A DNA stretch of 33,845 nt from Prevotella sp. (GTDB lineage: Bacteria > Bacteroidota > Bacteroidia > Bacteroidales > Bacteroidaceae), in assembly GCA_017478085.1 (NCBI GenBank), contig JAFVEE010000053.1:1-33845 (forward strand), written 5' to 3'. The translations under genes were made by a program, and so were the position numbers. Positions within the stretch are counted from its first letter, which is position 1. Each line of letters begins with the position of its first letter. Below the pieces are notes generated by a model. It worked only from the letters and a program-made list of their open reading frames with translations. It searched no databases and was not told the DNA's origin. Below, piece by piece: positions 25,998 through 33,845 of this stretch.

Positions 25998-26005
25998 TAT
26001 CTTTG
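25998..26005 (+). promoter_or_regulatory. -7 box of the susCDEF operon
   Basis: TATCTTTG, followed by a leader of roughly 90 nt before susC. No TTTG occurs 19 nt upstream (GTAC instead), consistent with a promoter that needs an activator. Confidence 0.7.
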
Positions 26006-26099
26006 CACCGAAATTGTCGCGATGGCAATGGACAACAACCTAAAAAAGACAAAAATATAATAATATACTAACAAAACATTAACTCTAACTTAAAATGTA

Positions 26100-29000
26100 A
26101 TGATGAAGCAGGTAAACTTTAAGATTCCGTTCAGGATGCTTGCCCTCGTTATGGGCCTGTTCCTGGCAATGGGAGCCTTTGCACAAATCACTGTGAAAGG
26201 CAATGTGAAGGATGCTGCAGGCGAAGCTATCATCGGTGCCACGGTGCGCGTGCTGGGAACCCAGACCGCCACGGTGAGCGACTTCGATGGTAACTTCACT
26301 GTGAAAGCCAATCAGGGTGCCGACATTCAGGTAACCTACATGGGCTACCAGCCCGCCACCGTGAAGGCCGCTCCCAGCGTGAGCGTGACGCTGCAGGACG
26401 ACCAGACGGTGCTCGACAACGTGGTGGTCATCGGCTACGGTGTGGCTAAGAAGAACGACCTCACGGGTTCGGTTACGGCCATCAAGCCAGATGAGAAGAA
26501 CCACGGTATGATTACCAGTGCGCAGGACATGCTCTCGGGTAAGATTGCCGGTGTGAACGTGACGAGCAATGGCGGTACGCCCGGTGGCGACGCTACCATC
26601 CGCATTCGTGGCGGTTCGTCGCTCAATGCCACCAGCGACCCTCTGATCGTGATCGACGGTCTGGCACTTGACCGCCAGGGCGTGAAGGGTGCTCCCAATG
26701 CCCTCTCGATGGTGAACCCGAACGACATCGAGACCTTTACCGTGCTGAAGGATGCCTCGGCCACTGCCATCTATGGTAGCCGTGGCTCTAACGGTGTCAT
26801 CATCATCACCACCAAGAAGGGCCGCAAGAACCAGAAGGCACAGGTGAGCTACAATGGCAACGTGTCGTACTCGGTGAAGAAGAAGACCCTCGACGTGCTG
26901 GGTGCCGACGAGTATCGCTCGTTCATCACCAATTATTATGGCGCAGGTTCGGCTGCCGAGGCCCTCCTGGGCACGGCCAACACCGACTGGCAGGAGGAGA
27001 TCTTTGCTCCCGCCGTGAGCCACGACCACAACGTGACCGTGTCGGGCGGTCTGAAGAACATGCCCTACCGCGTCAGCGCAGGCTATACCGACCAGAACGG
27101 TATTCTGAAGACCTCGAACTACCAGCGTGCCACGGCCAGCGTGACGCTGAACCCCTCGCTGCTGAACGACCACCTGAAGTTCAACATCAACGGTAAGTTC
27201 ATGTACTCGCACACCCGCTATGCCAATACCGACGCCATCAGCGATGCCGTGCGGATGGACCCCACGCAGCCCGTGACCAGCAGCGATCCCGCTTTCGCCA
27301 ACTATCGCGGCTACTTCTCGTGGAACAAGGTGGGCACCACGCTCAACGACCCCAACTACCCCACGATGAAGGAGACCAATGCTGCCTACAACCCCGTGGC
27401 CCGTCTGTATGAGAAGAACGACCGTGCCAACTCCTACGACTATATGGGCAATGTGGAGGTTGACTACCAGGTGCACGGCTTCGAGGACCTGCGCCTGCAC
27501 ATGAACTTCAGCGGCGACTGGGCCAACGGCCAGCAGGACACCGACTATGCCAACTGGGGCCAGACCAACTTCTACTATGGCAACAGCGGCAACACCTACG
27601 AGCGTAAGTACAACCTGACCTACTCGGCCTACGCTCAGTACTACAAGGACTTCCTGAAGACGCAGCACTTCGACATCATGGGCGGCTACGAGTGGAGCCA
27701 CACCAAGTACTGGGGTGACTCGTACTACGCTGGCCTGTACCCCCTGACCAATACCGGCACCGTGACGCTCGACGACGGCACCACCGCTCCCGCAGCTGGC
27801 CGTCCCTACACGCCTACGACCAGTATCTGGAAGCAGGAGAGCTACCTGGTGAGCTTCTTCGGACGTATGAACTACATTGCCTTCGACCGCTACATGCTCA
27901 CCGCTACCGTGCGCCGCGACGGTTCCAGCCGCTTCAAGGAGCACTGGGCAACCTTCCCCTCGGTGGCACTGGGCTGGAAGATCAGCGAAGAGGCCTTCCT
28001 GCGCGACAGCAACTGGCTGGAGGAACTGAAGCTGCGCCTGGGCTGGGGTAAGACCGGCCAGCAGGACGGCATTGGCAACTACAACTACTTTGCTTCCTAC
28101 AACGTGAACAAGACCAACATCAATGGTCGCTATCCCATCACCGGTGTCGACGACGAGGGTCTGCTCTATCGTCCCGATGCCTACAACCAGGATCTGAAGT
28201 GGGAGACCACCACGACTTACAACGCAGGTCTGGACTTCAGCCTCTTCAAGAACCGTGTCAGCGGTAGCGTAGACTACTACTATCGCAAGACCACCGACCT
28301 CATCAACAATGCATCGGTGTCGGCCGGTTCGAACTTCCGCAACCAGGTCAGCTCGAACATCGGTTCGCTGGAGAACCGCGGTATTGAGGCAGCGCTCACC
28401 GTGCGCCCCGTGGTCAGCAACAACTGGCAGTGGGAGGTGACGGCCAACTTCGCCTACAACAAGAATGAGATTACCGAGCTTACGGGCGAGTCATCGGTCA
28501 TCAAGACCGGTGGCATCTCGTCGGGTACCGGCAACACCGTACAGGCTCAGGCCGTGGGCCATCCCGCCAACTCGTTCTACGTCTACCAGCAGGTGTACGA
28601 CACCAACGGTCTGCCCCTGGAAGGCGTGTTCGTAGACCAGAATGCTGATGGTCTCATCAACGATGCCGACCTCATCTTCTACAAGAGCCCCGCTGCTCCC
28701 TACACCGCCGGCCTGAGCTCGCGCCTGCAGTACAAGAACTGGGACCTGGGCTTCTCGCTCCGTGCCAGCTTCGACAACTACGTGTTCTGGGACAAGCAGG
28801 CAGGCTACTCGAACGTGTCGAAGCGCTACGATGACTCGTTCAACTATCTGCAGAACGTGATTCCCTCGGCCGTGACCAACAACTGGTCGACCTACAACTA
28901 CGTGGTGTCCGACTACTTCGTGCACAATGCTTCGTTCCTGAAGTGCGACAACATCACGCTGGGCTACTCGTTCGAGAACCTCTTCAAGGCAGGCAACTAC

Positions 29001-29153
29001 AACGGCCTGACAGGACGCATCTATGCTTCGGCCACCAACGTGTTTACCATCACCAAGTACGACGGTATCGACCCCGAGGTGTTCGGTGGCATCGACAACC
29101 AGATCTACCCCCGTCCGTTCACCGTTCAGCTGGGTGTGGCCCTCAATTTCTAA
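26100..29153 (+). CDS. susC: SusC-type TonB-dependent starch-oligosaccharide transporter
   Basis: A 1017-aa outer-membrane protein. A signal peptide (to about residue 29, MGAFAQ) is followed by the CarboxypepD_reg-like domain (30-105), the TonB-box region DNVVVIGYGVAKKNDLTGSV (106-125) and the plug with IRIRGGSSL and VLKDASATAIYGSRGSNGVIIITTKKG (215-241). A large barrel ends in QLGVALNF, with the terminal phenylalanine of outer-membrane proteins. It imports maltooligosaccharides in partnership with SusD. Tandem ATGs at 26100 and 26103 make the first residue uncertain. It is the first gene of a plus-strand operon. Confidence 0.95.
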   Translation: MMKQVNFKIPFRMLALVMGLFLAMGAFAQITVKGNVKDAAGEAIIGATVRVLGTQTATVSDFDGNFTVKANQGADIQVTYMGYQPATVKAAPSVSVTLQDDQTVLDNVVVIGYGVAKKNDLTGSVTAIKPDEKNHGMITSAQDMLSGKIAGVNVTSNGGTPGGDATIRIRGGSSLNATSDPLIVIDGLALDRQGVKGAPNALSMVNPNDIETFTVLKDASATAIYGSRGSNGVIIITTKKGRKNQKAQVSYNGNVSYSVKKKTLDVLGADEYRSFITNYYGAGSAAEALLGTANTDWQEEIFAPAVSHDHNVTVSGGLKNMPYRVSAGYTDQNGILKTSNYQRATASVTLNPSLLNDHLKFNINGKFMYSHTRYANTDAISDAVRMDPTQPVTSSDPAFANYRGYFSWNKVGTTLNDPNYPTMKETNAAYNPVARLYEKNDRANSYDYMGNVEVDYQVHGFEDLRLHMNFSGDWANGQQDTDYANWGQTNFYYGNSGNTYERKYNLTYSAYAQYYKDFLKTQHFDIMGGYEWSHTKYWGDSYYAGLYPLTNTGTVTLDDGTTAPAAGRPYTPTTSIWKQESYLVSFFGRMNYIAFDRYMLTATVRRDGSSRFKEHWATFPSVALGWKISEEAFLRDSNWLEELKLRLGWGKTGQQDGIGNYNYFASYNVNKTNINGRYPITGVDDEGLLYRPDAYNQDLKWETTTTYNAGLDFSLFKNRVSGSVDYYYRKTTDLINNASVSAGSNFRNQVSSNIGSLENRGIEAALTVRPVVSNNWQWEVTANFAYNKNEITELTGESSVIKTGGISSGTGNTVQAQAVGHPANSFYVYQQVYDTNGLPLEGVFVDQNADGLINDADLIFYKSPAAPYTAGLSSRLQYKNWDLGFSLRASFDNYVFWDKQAGYSNVSKRYDDSFNYLQNVIPSAVTNNWSTYNYVVSDYFVHNASFLKCDNITLGYSFENLFKAGNYNGLTGRIYASATNVFTITKYDGIDPEVFGGIDNQIYPRPFTVQLGVALNF

Positions 29154-29190
29154 TTGCATAACACAACAAGATATATAAAAGAAAGAAACA

Positions 29191-30897
29191 ATGATGAACT
29201 TTAGATATTTCAAAAGCATAGTGCCTGCCGCTGCCATGATGCTGACAATGGCAGGACTGAGTTCCTGCACGGGCGACCTCGACGTGACCCCCATTGATCC
29301 GGGCACCGAGATGAACGTCAGCGAGAAGGGACTCTACCTGAAGTGCTACGCCAACATGGCGCTGGCCGGCAATACGGGTGCCGATGGCGACTGCGACATC
29401 GACGGTCTGGACGGCGGTACCACCGGCTTCGTGCGCCAGTTGTGGAATGCCAACGAGCTGACCACCGACGAGGCCATCTGCGCCTGGGGCGACCCTGGCA
29501 TCGACCAGTTCAACTACAACACCTGGGACGCCTCGCACCCCATGCTGCAAGGCTTCTACTACCGTCTGTATGCAGGCATCAACTACTGCAACCACTATCT
29601 CGACGTGTGCGCCGGACAGGATGCCACCCGCGAGGCTGAGGTTCGCTTCCTGCGCGCCCTCTACTACTACTATCTGATGGACTGCTACGGCAATGTTCCC
29701 TTTGCCACCTCGCTGTCGTCCGAGAGCCCCCAGCGCATAGAGCGCGCCGACCTGTTCAAGTGGATCGAGAGCGAGCTTACCGAGTGCATGGCCAATCTGA
29801 TGGCTCCCGCAGCCCGCACCAGCAAGGACACTGGCTATGGCCGCGCCGACCAGGATGCAGCCAACCTGCTGCTGGCCCGCATGTATCTGAACGCTGAGGT
29901 CTACACCGGCGAGAACCGCTATCAGGACGCCATCACCTACGCTGAGAAGGTCATCAACGGTCCCCACAAGCTGTGGACCTCGAACTCGGCCAATGGCGAG
30001 TGGACGGCCTACCAGATGCTCTTCATGGGCGACAATGGCGAGAGCGGTGCCTCGGTCGAGGCTATCCTGCCCCTGCTGCAAGACGGCATCACGACCACCT
30101 CTTACGGTACCACCCTCTTCCTAATGGCCTCTACCTGGAAGGCCGATATGGACCAGAGCCTCTACAAGGTGAACGGTGTTGAGACCTGGCTGCCCACCGG
30201 CACTTACGATGCCGACACCACGGTCGTGAAGAACCGCGCCTATGGCAGCAGCGAGTTCTGGGCTGGCAACCGCGCCCGCTCTCAGTTCATTGCCAAGTTC
30301 TTCCCCGGCACTGCCGTAGAAGATATTCCCCAGCTGAACATCGACGAGACGGCCAAGGCCGCTGGCGACGACCGTGCCCTGTTCTTCGGCATCGACCGCA
30401 CCATCGTGGTCGACAAGCCCACCGACTATACCTCGGGCTTCGCCGTGGGTAAGTTCCGCAACACCTACAGCACCGGTGCCCAGCCCCACAACGGCAAGTT
30501 CGTAGACACCGACTTCTTCCTGATGCGCTCTGCCGAGGCCTACCTGATTGCAGCCGAGGCCGATGCCCGCCTGAACGGTGGCACCACCACTGCCAAGGCC
30601 AGCTACATCAACCAGCTGCACCAGCGTGCACACTACGCCGTCGAGCTGTCGCAGTACACCCTCGACCAGATCCTCGACGAGCGTGCCCGCGAGCTCTATC
30701 ACGAGGGCTTCCGCCGCACCGACCTCATCCGCTACGGCTACTATGGCGGCGACAAGAGCGCACAGTACCTGTGGGAGTGGAAAGGCGGCGCACAGAACGG
30801 TGCCAGCCTGCCCGCTACGCGCAACCTCTTTGCTATTCCTTCCGAGGATCTGAACGCCAACCCCAACCTGAAGGGATTTCAGAATCCTGGCTATTAA
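29191..30897 (+). CDS. susD: SusD-type starch-binding lipoprotein
   Basis: A 568-aa lipoprotein of the RagB/SusD family (lipobox GLSSC, C26); Bacteroides SusD has 551 residues. The TPR-like helical core includes EVRFLRALYYYYLMDCYGNVPF (residues about 150-171) and LLLARMYLNAEVYTGENRY. The C-terminus has the usual RRTDLIRYGYYGGD and ends ANPNLKGFQNPGY. It binds starch at the cell surface and acts as the lid of SusC. The gap to susC is 37 nt and to susE 32 nt. Confidence 0.94.
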   Translation: MMNFRYFKSIVPAAAMMLTMAGLSSCTGDLDVTPIDPGTEMNVSEKGLYLKCYANMALAGNTGADGDCDIDGLDGGTTGFVRQLWNANELTTDEAICAWGDPGIDQFNYNTWDASHPMLQGFYYRLYAGINYCNHYLDVCAGQDATREAEVRFLRALYYYYLMDCYGNVPFATSLSSESPQRIERADLFKWIESELTECMANLMAPAARTSKDTGYGRADQDAANLLLARMYLNAEVYTGENRYQDAITYAEKVINGPHKLWTSNSANGEWTAYQMLFMGDNGESGASVEAILPLLQDGITTTSYGTTLFLMASTWKADMDQSLYKVNGVETWLPTGTYDADTTVVKNRAYGSSEFWAGNRARSQFIAKFFPGTAVEDIPQLNIDETAKAAGDDRALFFGIDRTIVVDKPTDYTSGFAVGKFRNTYSTGAQPHNGKFVDTDFFLMRSAEAYLIAAEADARLNGGTTTAKASYINQLHQRAHYAVELSQYTLDQILDERARELYHEGFRRTDLIRYGYYGGDKSAQYLWEWKGGAQNGASLPATRNLFAIPSEDLNANPNLKGFQNPGY

Positions 30898-30929
30898 TCA
30901 GCTTCGCAACTAAAATAGTTTAAGACATT

Positions 30930-32141
30930 ATGAAAAAGATATTTTCGTACGCAATGCTGCTGATGGCCGGCGCATTTGCTTTCACATCGTGCAGCGACGA
31001 CAACGATTCGAACCCCACCATAGCACAGCCTACGGAGTTCGTGCTCAACACGCCTGCCGATGCCAATGGTAACGTAGACCTGGCCAACTCGACTGCGGTG
31101 ACGCTCACCTGGTCGCAGCCCACGCCCTACACCGACTTCAATGCCCCCGTGGTGCCCACCTATACGGTGCAGCTCTCTACGGCAGGAACCTTCAACCAGC
31201 AGTTCGATGCCAACCTGGAGGACAACACGGGTGCCGACTACATAGCACTCGACGAGACCTACGCCAGCGGCAACGATGCCAAGGTGAACACCGAGGCTCT
31301 GAACAAGGCCCTGCTGCAGCTCACGGGCTGGGACGATACCACCATTCCCGCTTCGACCACGCTGTACGTTCGCGTGAAAGCTGCCATCCTCGATGCCTCT
31401 TTCCGCGAGTACAATCCCATCTACTCGAACATCGTCACGATGAAAATCATTCCTTACTACACCGAGCTGAAGCCTGCCGATCCCGAGCTGTGGTACCTCA
31501 TTGGCGGCGATATTGGCGATGGCGCATGGGGCGATGTCGTGGGCGTAAGCCAACTGCCCTTGCAGAGCATCAACGGCTTCGAGTACGACAAGAAGACGGG
31601 CCAGGGCGAGATAACCTGGACGGGCTATCTGGCTGGCAACGGCTTCAAGCTGAAGAAGGTGCCCACCTCGTGGGACGAGCAGTGGGGACAGGGCGATGCC
31701 TTTGGCTCCTACAAGAAGAACGATGGTGGCTCGAGCGACATCAAGGTGCCCGAGGCCGGCATCTACACCGTGACGCTCAATACTGCTACCGACGAACTGA
31801 AGGTCGAGAAGTACGATGGCACGCCTGACGTCTACAGCGGAATGGCCATCTCTGGCTCGTTCAACGACTGGAGCGACACCGACATGGCACCCCTGCACAC
31901 CTACTCTGGTGCCGAGAACCACGACTGGGTTATCACCTACTCGCTGAAAGCTGGCGACGAAATCAAGGTGAAGCAGGCTGGCTCCTGGGACTTCAACAAG
32001 GGTGGCGCATTCGTCAACTACGCCGATGGCATGTATGTCTATGGTGAAGGCAACGGCGCAAATCTGGTCATCGAAGAGGATGGCACCTATATGATTCTCT
32101 TCAACGATATTACGGGCTTCATCCGTTTCATCAAGCAGTAA
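30930..32141 (+). CDS. susE: SusE-like surface starch-binding lipoprotein
   Basis: A 403-aa lipoprotein (FTSC, C21) followed by an acidic stretch SDDNDSN typical of surface-exported Bacteroidetes lipoproteins. The N-terminal SusE domain (about 33-175) carries LTWSQP and TYTVQLS. Two C-terminal starch-binding modules follow, one starting WYLIGGDIGDGAW and the other MAISGSFNDWSD. The Bacteroides relative has 387 residues and binds starch without cutting it. The E/F assignment rests on gene order. Confidence 0.85.
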   Translation: MKKIFSYAMLLMAGAFAFTSCSDDNDSNPTIAQPTEFVLNTPADANGNVDLANSTAVTLTWSQPTPYTDFNAPVVPTYTVQLSTAGTFNQQFDANLEDNTGADYIALDETYASGNDAKVNTEALNKALLQLTGWDDTTIPASTTLYVRVKAAILDASFREYNPIYSNIVTMKIIPYYTELKPADPELWYLIGGDIGDGAWGDVVGVSQLPLQSINGFEYDKKTGQGEITWTGYLAGNGFKLKKVPTSWDEQWGQGDAFGSYKKNDGGSSDIKVPEAGIYTVTLNTATDELKVEKYDGTPDVYSGMAISGSFNDWSDTDMAPLHTYSGAENHDWVITYSLKAGDEIKVKQAGSWDFNKGGAFVNYADGMYVYGEGNGANLVIEEDGTYMILFNDITGFIRFIKQ

Positions 32142-32166
32142 AGGAACTCATTAAAACAGAACAATT

Positions 32167-33573
32167 ATGACAAAGAAAATATTTTTAGGAATAGCTTTTG
32201 CAGCTTCGATGGCAGCCTGCACCGAAGACTTCAAGGACTGGAGCCAGCCGCAGGTAGTTCCTCAGCCCGCCACCGTGAGCTTTGCCGACGGCAGCGTGGC
32301 CACGGTGAGCACCATCAGCCTCAATGCACTCGACGAGGCACAGGAGGCCGTACAGGTTTGCCAAATCACGGCCCCCACGGCCAGCAACGCGGCCTACGCA
32401 CCCTTCTACACCGTGACGCTGGGTGGCACCGATACCTATAACCTCGACAACGAGGGCCGCATGAATGTGTCCGACCTGCAGTCGTACCTCGTTGCCAACT
32501 ATGGCAGCAACCCCAACGTCAGCCACGCCATCGACGCTTTCGTCGAAATGTGGATTGGCGACGGTGCCACCAATGTGAAGACGGCCACCTCTGGCGTCTT
32601 CCAGATCGTGGCTTCGCCCAAGGCTCCCTATATCGAGGCAGCCTACTACCTCACGGGCAGCATCAATGGCTGGGACAACACCGATATGACCTATCAGCTG
32701 ACCAACGACGGTACCGATCCCTACGAGAATCCCACCTACACCTGCCGCATCAATGCGCCTGAGGATGGCTCGAACGTAGAGTTCAAGATGACGCCTGCAT
32801 CGGGCATCGGTGGCGACTGGTCTGGCTGTCTGGCCGCTGGCGAAGAAGAGGGCAAGTTCGTCTACAACAATGCCGGTGGCAACCTGGTCATCGAGGCTGT
32901 CGAGGGTGCCGTGTTCTACGACCTCACCTTCAATATGATAGAGCTCACCTGGAGCTACGCTGCAGTGAAGTTCGATCCCTTCGTCTACTTCATCGGTGCT
33001 ACCGATGGTTGGGCAACTCCCGACCAGAAGCTGGCTCTGGCCGACGAAGATGGAACCTACACGGGCTATATCTACGTGGCCGATCCCAACGGTTGGGGTC
33101 TGGAGTTCAAATTCCAGAAGATTGCTGGCGACTGGGGTGAGAACAGCCAGCTGAACAGCAACAACCTGACCGAGATCACGGGTGACTTCGAGAAGGGTGA
33201 CGATAACATCAAGGCTGCTGCAGGCGAAGGCGTCTACTACGTGACGCTGAATGTTGCTACCAACACCCTGCAGGCCGTGAAGATTACCAATATGAACCTG
33301 GTGGGCGACTTCAACGGATGGAATGCTGCCGACGATACGCAGCAGATGACCTGGGATGCCGAGAACTTCTGCTACGTCATCACCGGTGCCGGTGTAACGG
33401 CTAATGGCTGGAAGTTCACCGCCAACAATGCATGGGACATCAACCTGGGCTATGCCGAGGGCTCTCTCACCGACCTGGCTGCCAATGGCGCCAACATCAG
33501 CGAGACGGGCAGCACCATCAAGCTCTATCCCACTCGTAAGACTTCCGACAAGATTTATTGCACCGTAGAGTAA
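32167..33573 (+). CDS. susF: SusF-like surface starch-binding lipoprotein
   Basis: A 468-aa lipoprotein (MAAC, C18; acidic TEDFKDW after it). The N-terminal SusE/F-type domain (about 20-155) is followed by three starch-binding modules beginning AYYLTGSINGWDN, VYFIGATDGWATP and NLVGDFNGWNAAD. Three modules after the N-domain match the known SusF plan, against two in SusE. It should bind starch at the cell surface. The gap to susE is 25 nt. Confidence 0.85.
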   Translation: MTKKIFLGIAFAASMAACTEDFKDWSQPQVVPQPATVSFADGSVATVSTISLNALDEAQEAVQVCQITAPTASNAAYAPFYTVTLGGTDTYNLDNEGRMNVSDLQSYLVANYGSNPNVSHAIDAFVEMWIGDGATNVKTATSGVFQIVASPKAPYIEAAYYLTGSINGWDNTDMTYQLTNDGTDPYENPTYTCRINAPEDGSNVEFKMTPASGIGGDWSGCLAAGEEEGKFVYNNAGGNLVIEAVEGAVFYDLTFNMIELTWSYAAVKFDPFVYFIGATDGWATPDQKLALADEDGTYTGYIYVADPNGWGLEFKFQKIAGDWGENSQLNSNNLTEITGDFEKGDDNIKAAAGEGVYYVTLNVATNTLQAVKITNMNLVGDFNGWNAADDTQQMTWDAENFCYVITGAGVTANGWKFTANNAWDINLGYAEGSLTDLAANGANISETGSTIKLYPTRKTSDKIYCTVE

Positions 33574-33595
33574 ACCTATTTAAGCAACAACGATT

Positions 33596-33845
33596 ATGAA
33601 GAAATTTCAGAATATCATAGCAGCAGTGGCACTCCTCCTGGGAGTGTCCACCGCCGCACACGCCCAGGACGGCACCGTTGAGGACTTCTACCCCTACAAC
33701 TTCATCACCGTGCAGGGCGGTGCACAGGCCACGCTCACGCACTTCGACATGGGCGACCTCATCACCCCGCAGGCTGCCCTCTCAGTGGGCCGCTACTTCA
33801 ACTCGAAGGTGGGTGCCCGCCTGCACGTGCAGGGCTGGCAGATCA
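33596..33845 (+). CDS. OmpA-like outer-membrane protein, N-terminal part only
   Basis: Eighty-three codons before the window ends. A signal peptide (MKKFQNIIAAVALLLGVSTA, then AHAQ) precedes FITVQGGAQATLTH, LITPQAALSVGRYFNSKVGAR and LHVQGWQ. I recognise this as the barrel start of Prevotella OmpA-family porins. It follows susF by 22 nt in the same direction, so it may share the sus transcript. The peptidoglycan-binding part, if present, is outside the window. Confidence 0.7.
   Translation, partial: MKKFQNIIAAVALLLGVSTAAHAQDGTVEDFYPYNFITVQGGAQATLTHFDMGDLITPQAALSVGRYFNSKVGARLHVQGWQI

Noticed and set aside
26085-27944. 619-aa minus-strand ORF opposite susC
   Set aside because: Low-complexity Val/His-rich translation antisense to a clear SusC; no start context or domain.

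Overview
The window looks like a chromosomal segment from a member of Bacteroidales, most likely Prevotellaceae (Prevotella/Segatella-like). The grounds are a full starch-utilisation (Sus) locus with SusC/SusD/SusE/SusF-type proteins, Bacteroidetes-type promoters (TTTG, 19 nt, TAnnTTTG), AT-rich spacers between GC-rich genes, and few Shine-Dalgarno sequences. All calls are from reading the sequence; no database was searched.

Layout. (1) 1-640: the 5' end of an Rpn-type PD-(D/E)XK nuclease/transposase gene (minus), then a spacer filled by a palindrome-rich dispersed element (copy A). (2) 640-4921 (minus): a two-gene envelope unit, a 1011-aa macroglobulin-like (MG2) protein and a 418-aa carboxypeptidase-regulatory-like-domain protein, joined through heptanucleotide repeats. 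(3) 5035-8589 (plus): TlpA-like thioredoxin, DUF6029-type outer-membrane protein and an Omp28-like lipoprotein. (4) 8590-9920: a cluster of REP-like hairpins, a remnant of the 3' end of cbiB, and a lone AAA ATPase (minus) behind the intact cbiB. (5) 10022-21976 (minus): one tightly packed gene series, malQ-susB-pulA-susA-cobQ-cobD-cbiB, joining starch enzymes to late cobalamin-pathway genes. (6) 21977-22449: copy B of the dispersed element plus an 18-bp palindromic operator upstream of malQ. (7) 22450-25832 (minus): lacI-type regulator, MFS sugar transporter, and a REP-associated tyrosine transposase (RAYT)-like gene with an extra C-terminal domain. (8) 26100-end (plus): susC, susD, susE, susF and the start of an OmpA-like gene.

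How it works together (inference from family knowledge). SusD/E/F bind starch at the surface, SusC imports oligosaccharides across the outer membrane, SusA (neopullulanase), PulA (pullulanase) and SusB (GH97 alpha-glucosidase) cut them, the MFS carrier takes products across the inner membrane, and MalQ rearranges maltodextrins. A LacI-family protein, rather than a SusR, appears to control the set. The core palindrome GCAAACGTTTGC lies exactly 62.5 nt (palindrome centre to first T of TAnnTTTG) from the -7 boxes of susC, lacI and malQ, and all three promoters lack the -33 TTTG that three other promoters in the window carry at a 19-nt spacing. This suggests activation from a fixed upstream position.

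The second notable theme is small repeats and mobile DNA: a roughly 340-bp dispersed element with conserved ends, one copy of which begins 27 nt after the RAYT-like gene; a single ATPase gene flanked by 39-bp direct repeats derived from cbiB; a 12-unit 9-bp minisatellite inside cobQ; and heptamer repeats at a gene overlap and in a signal peptide.
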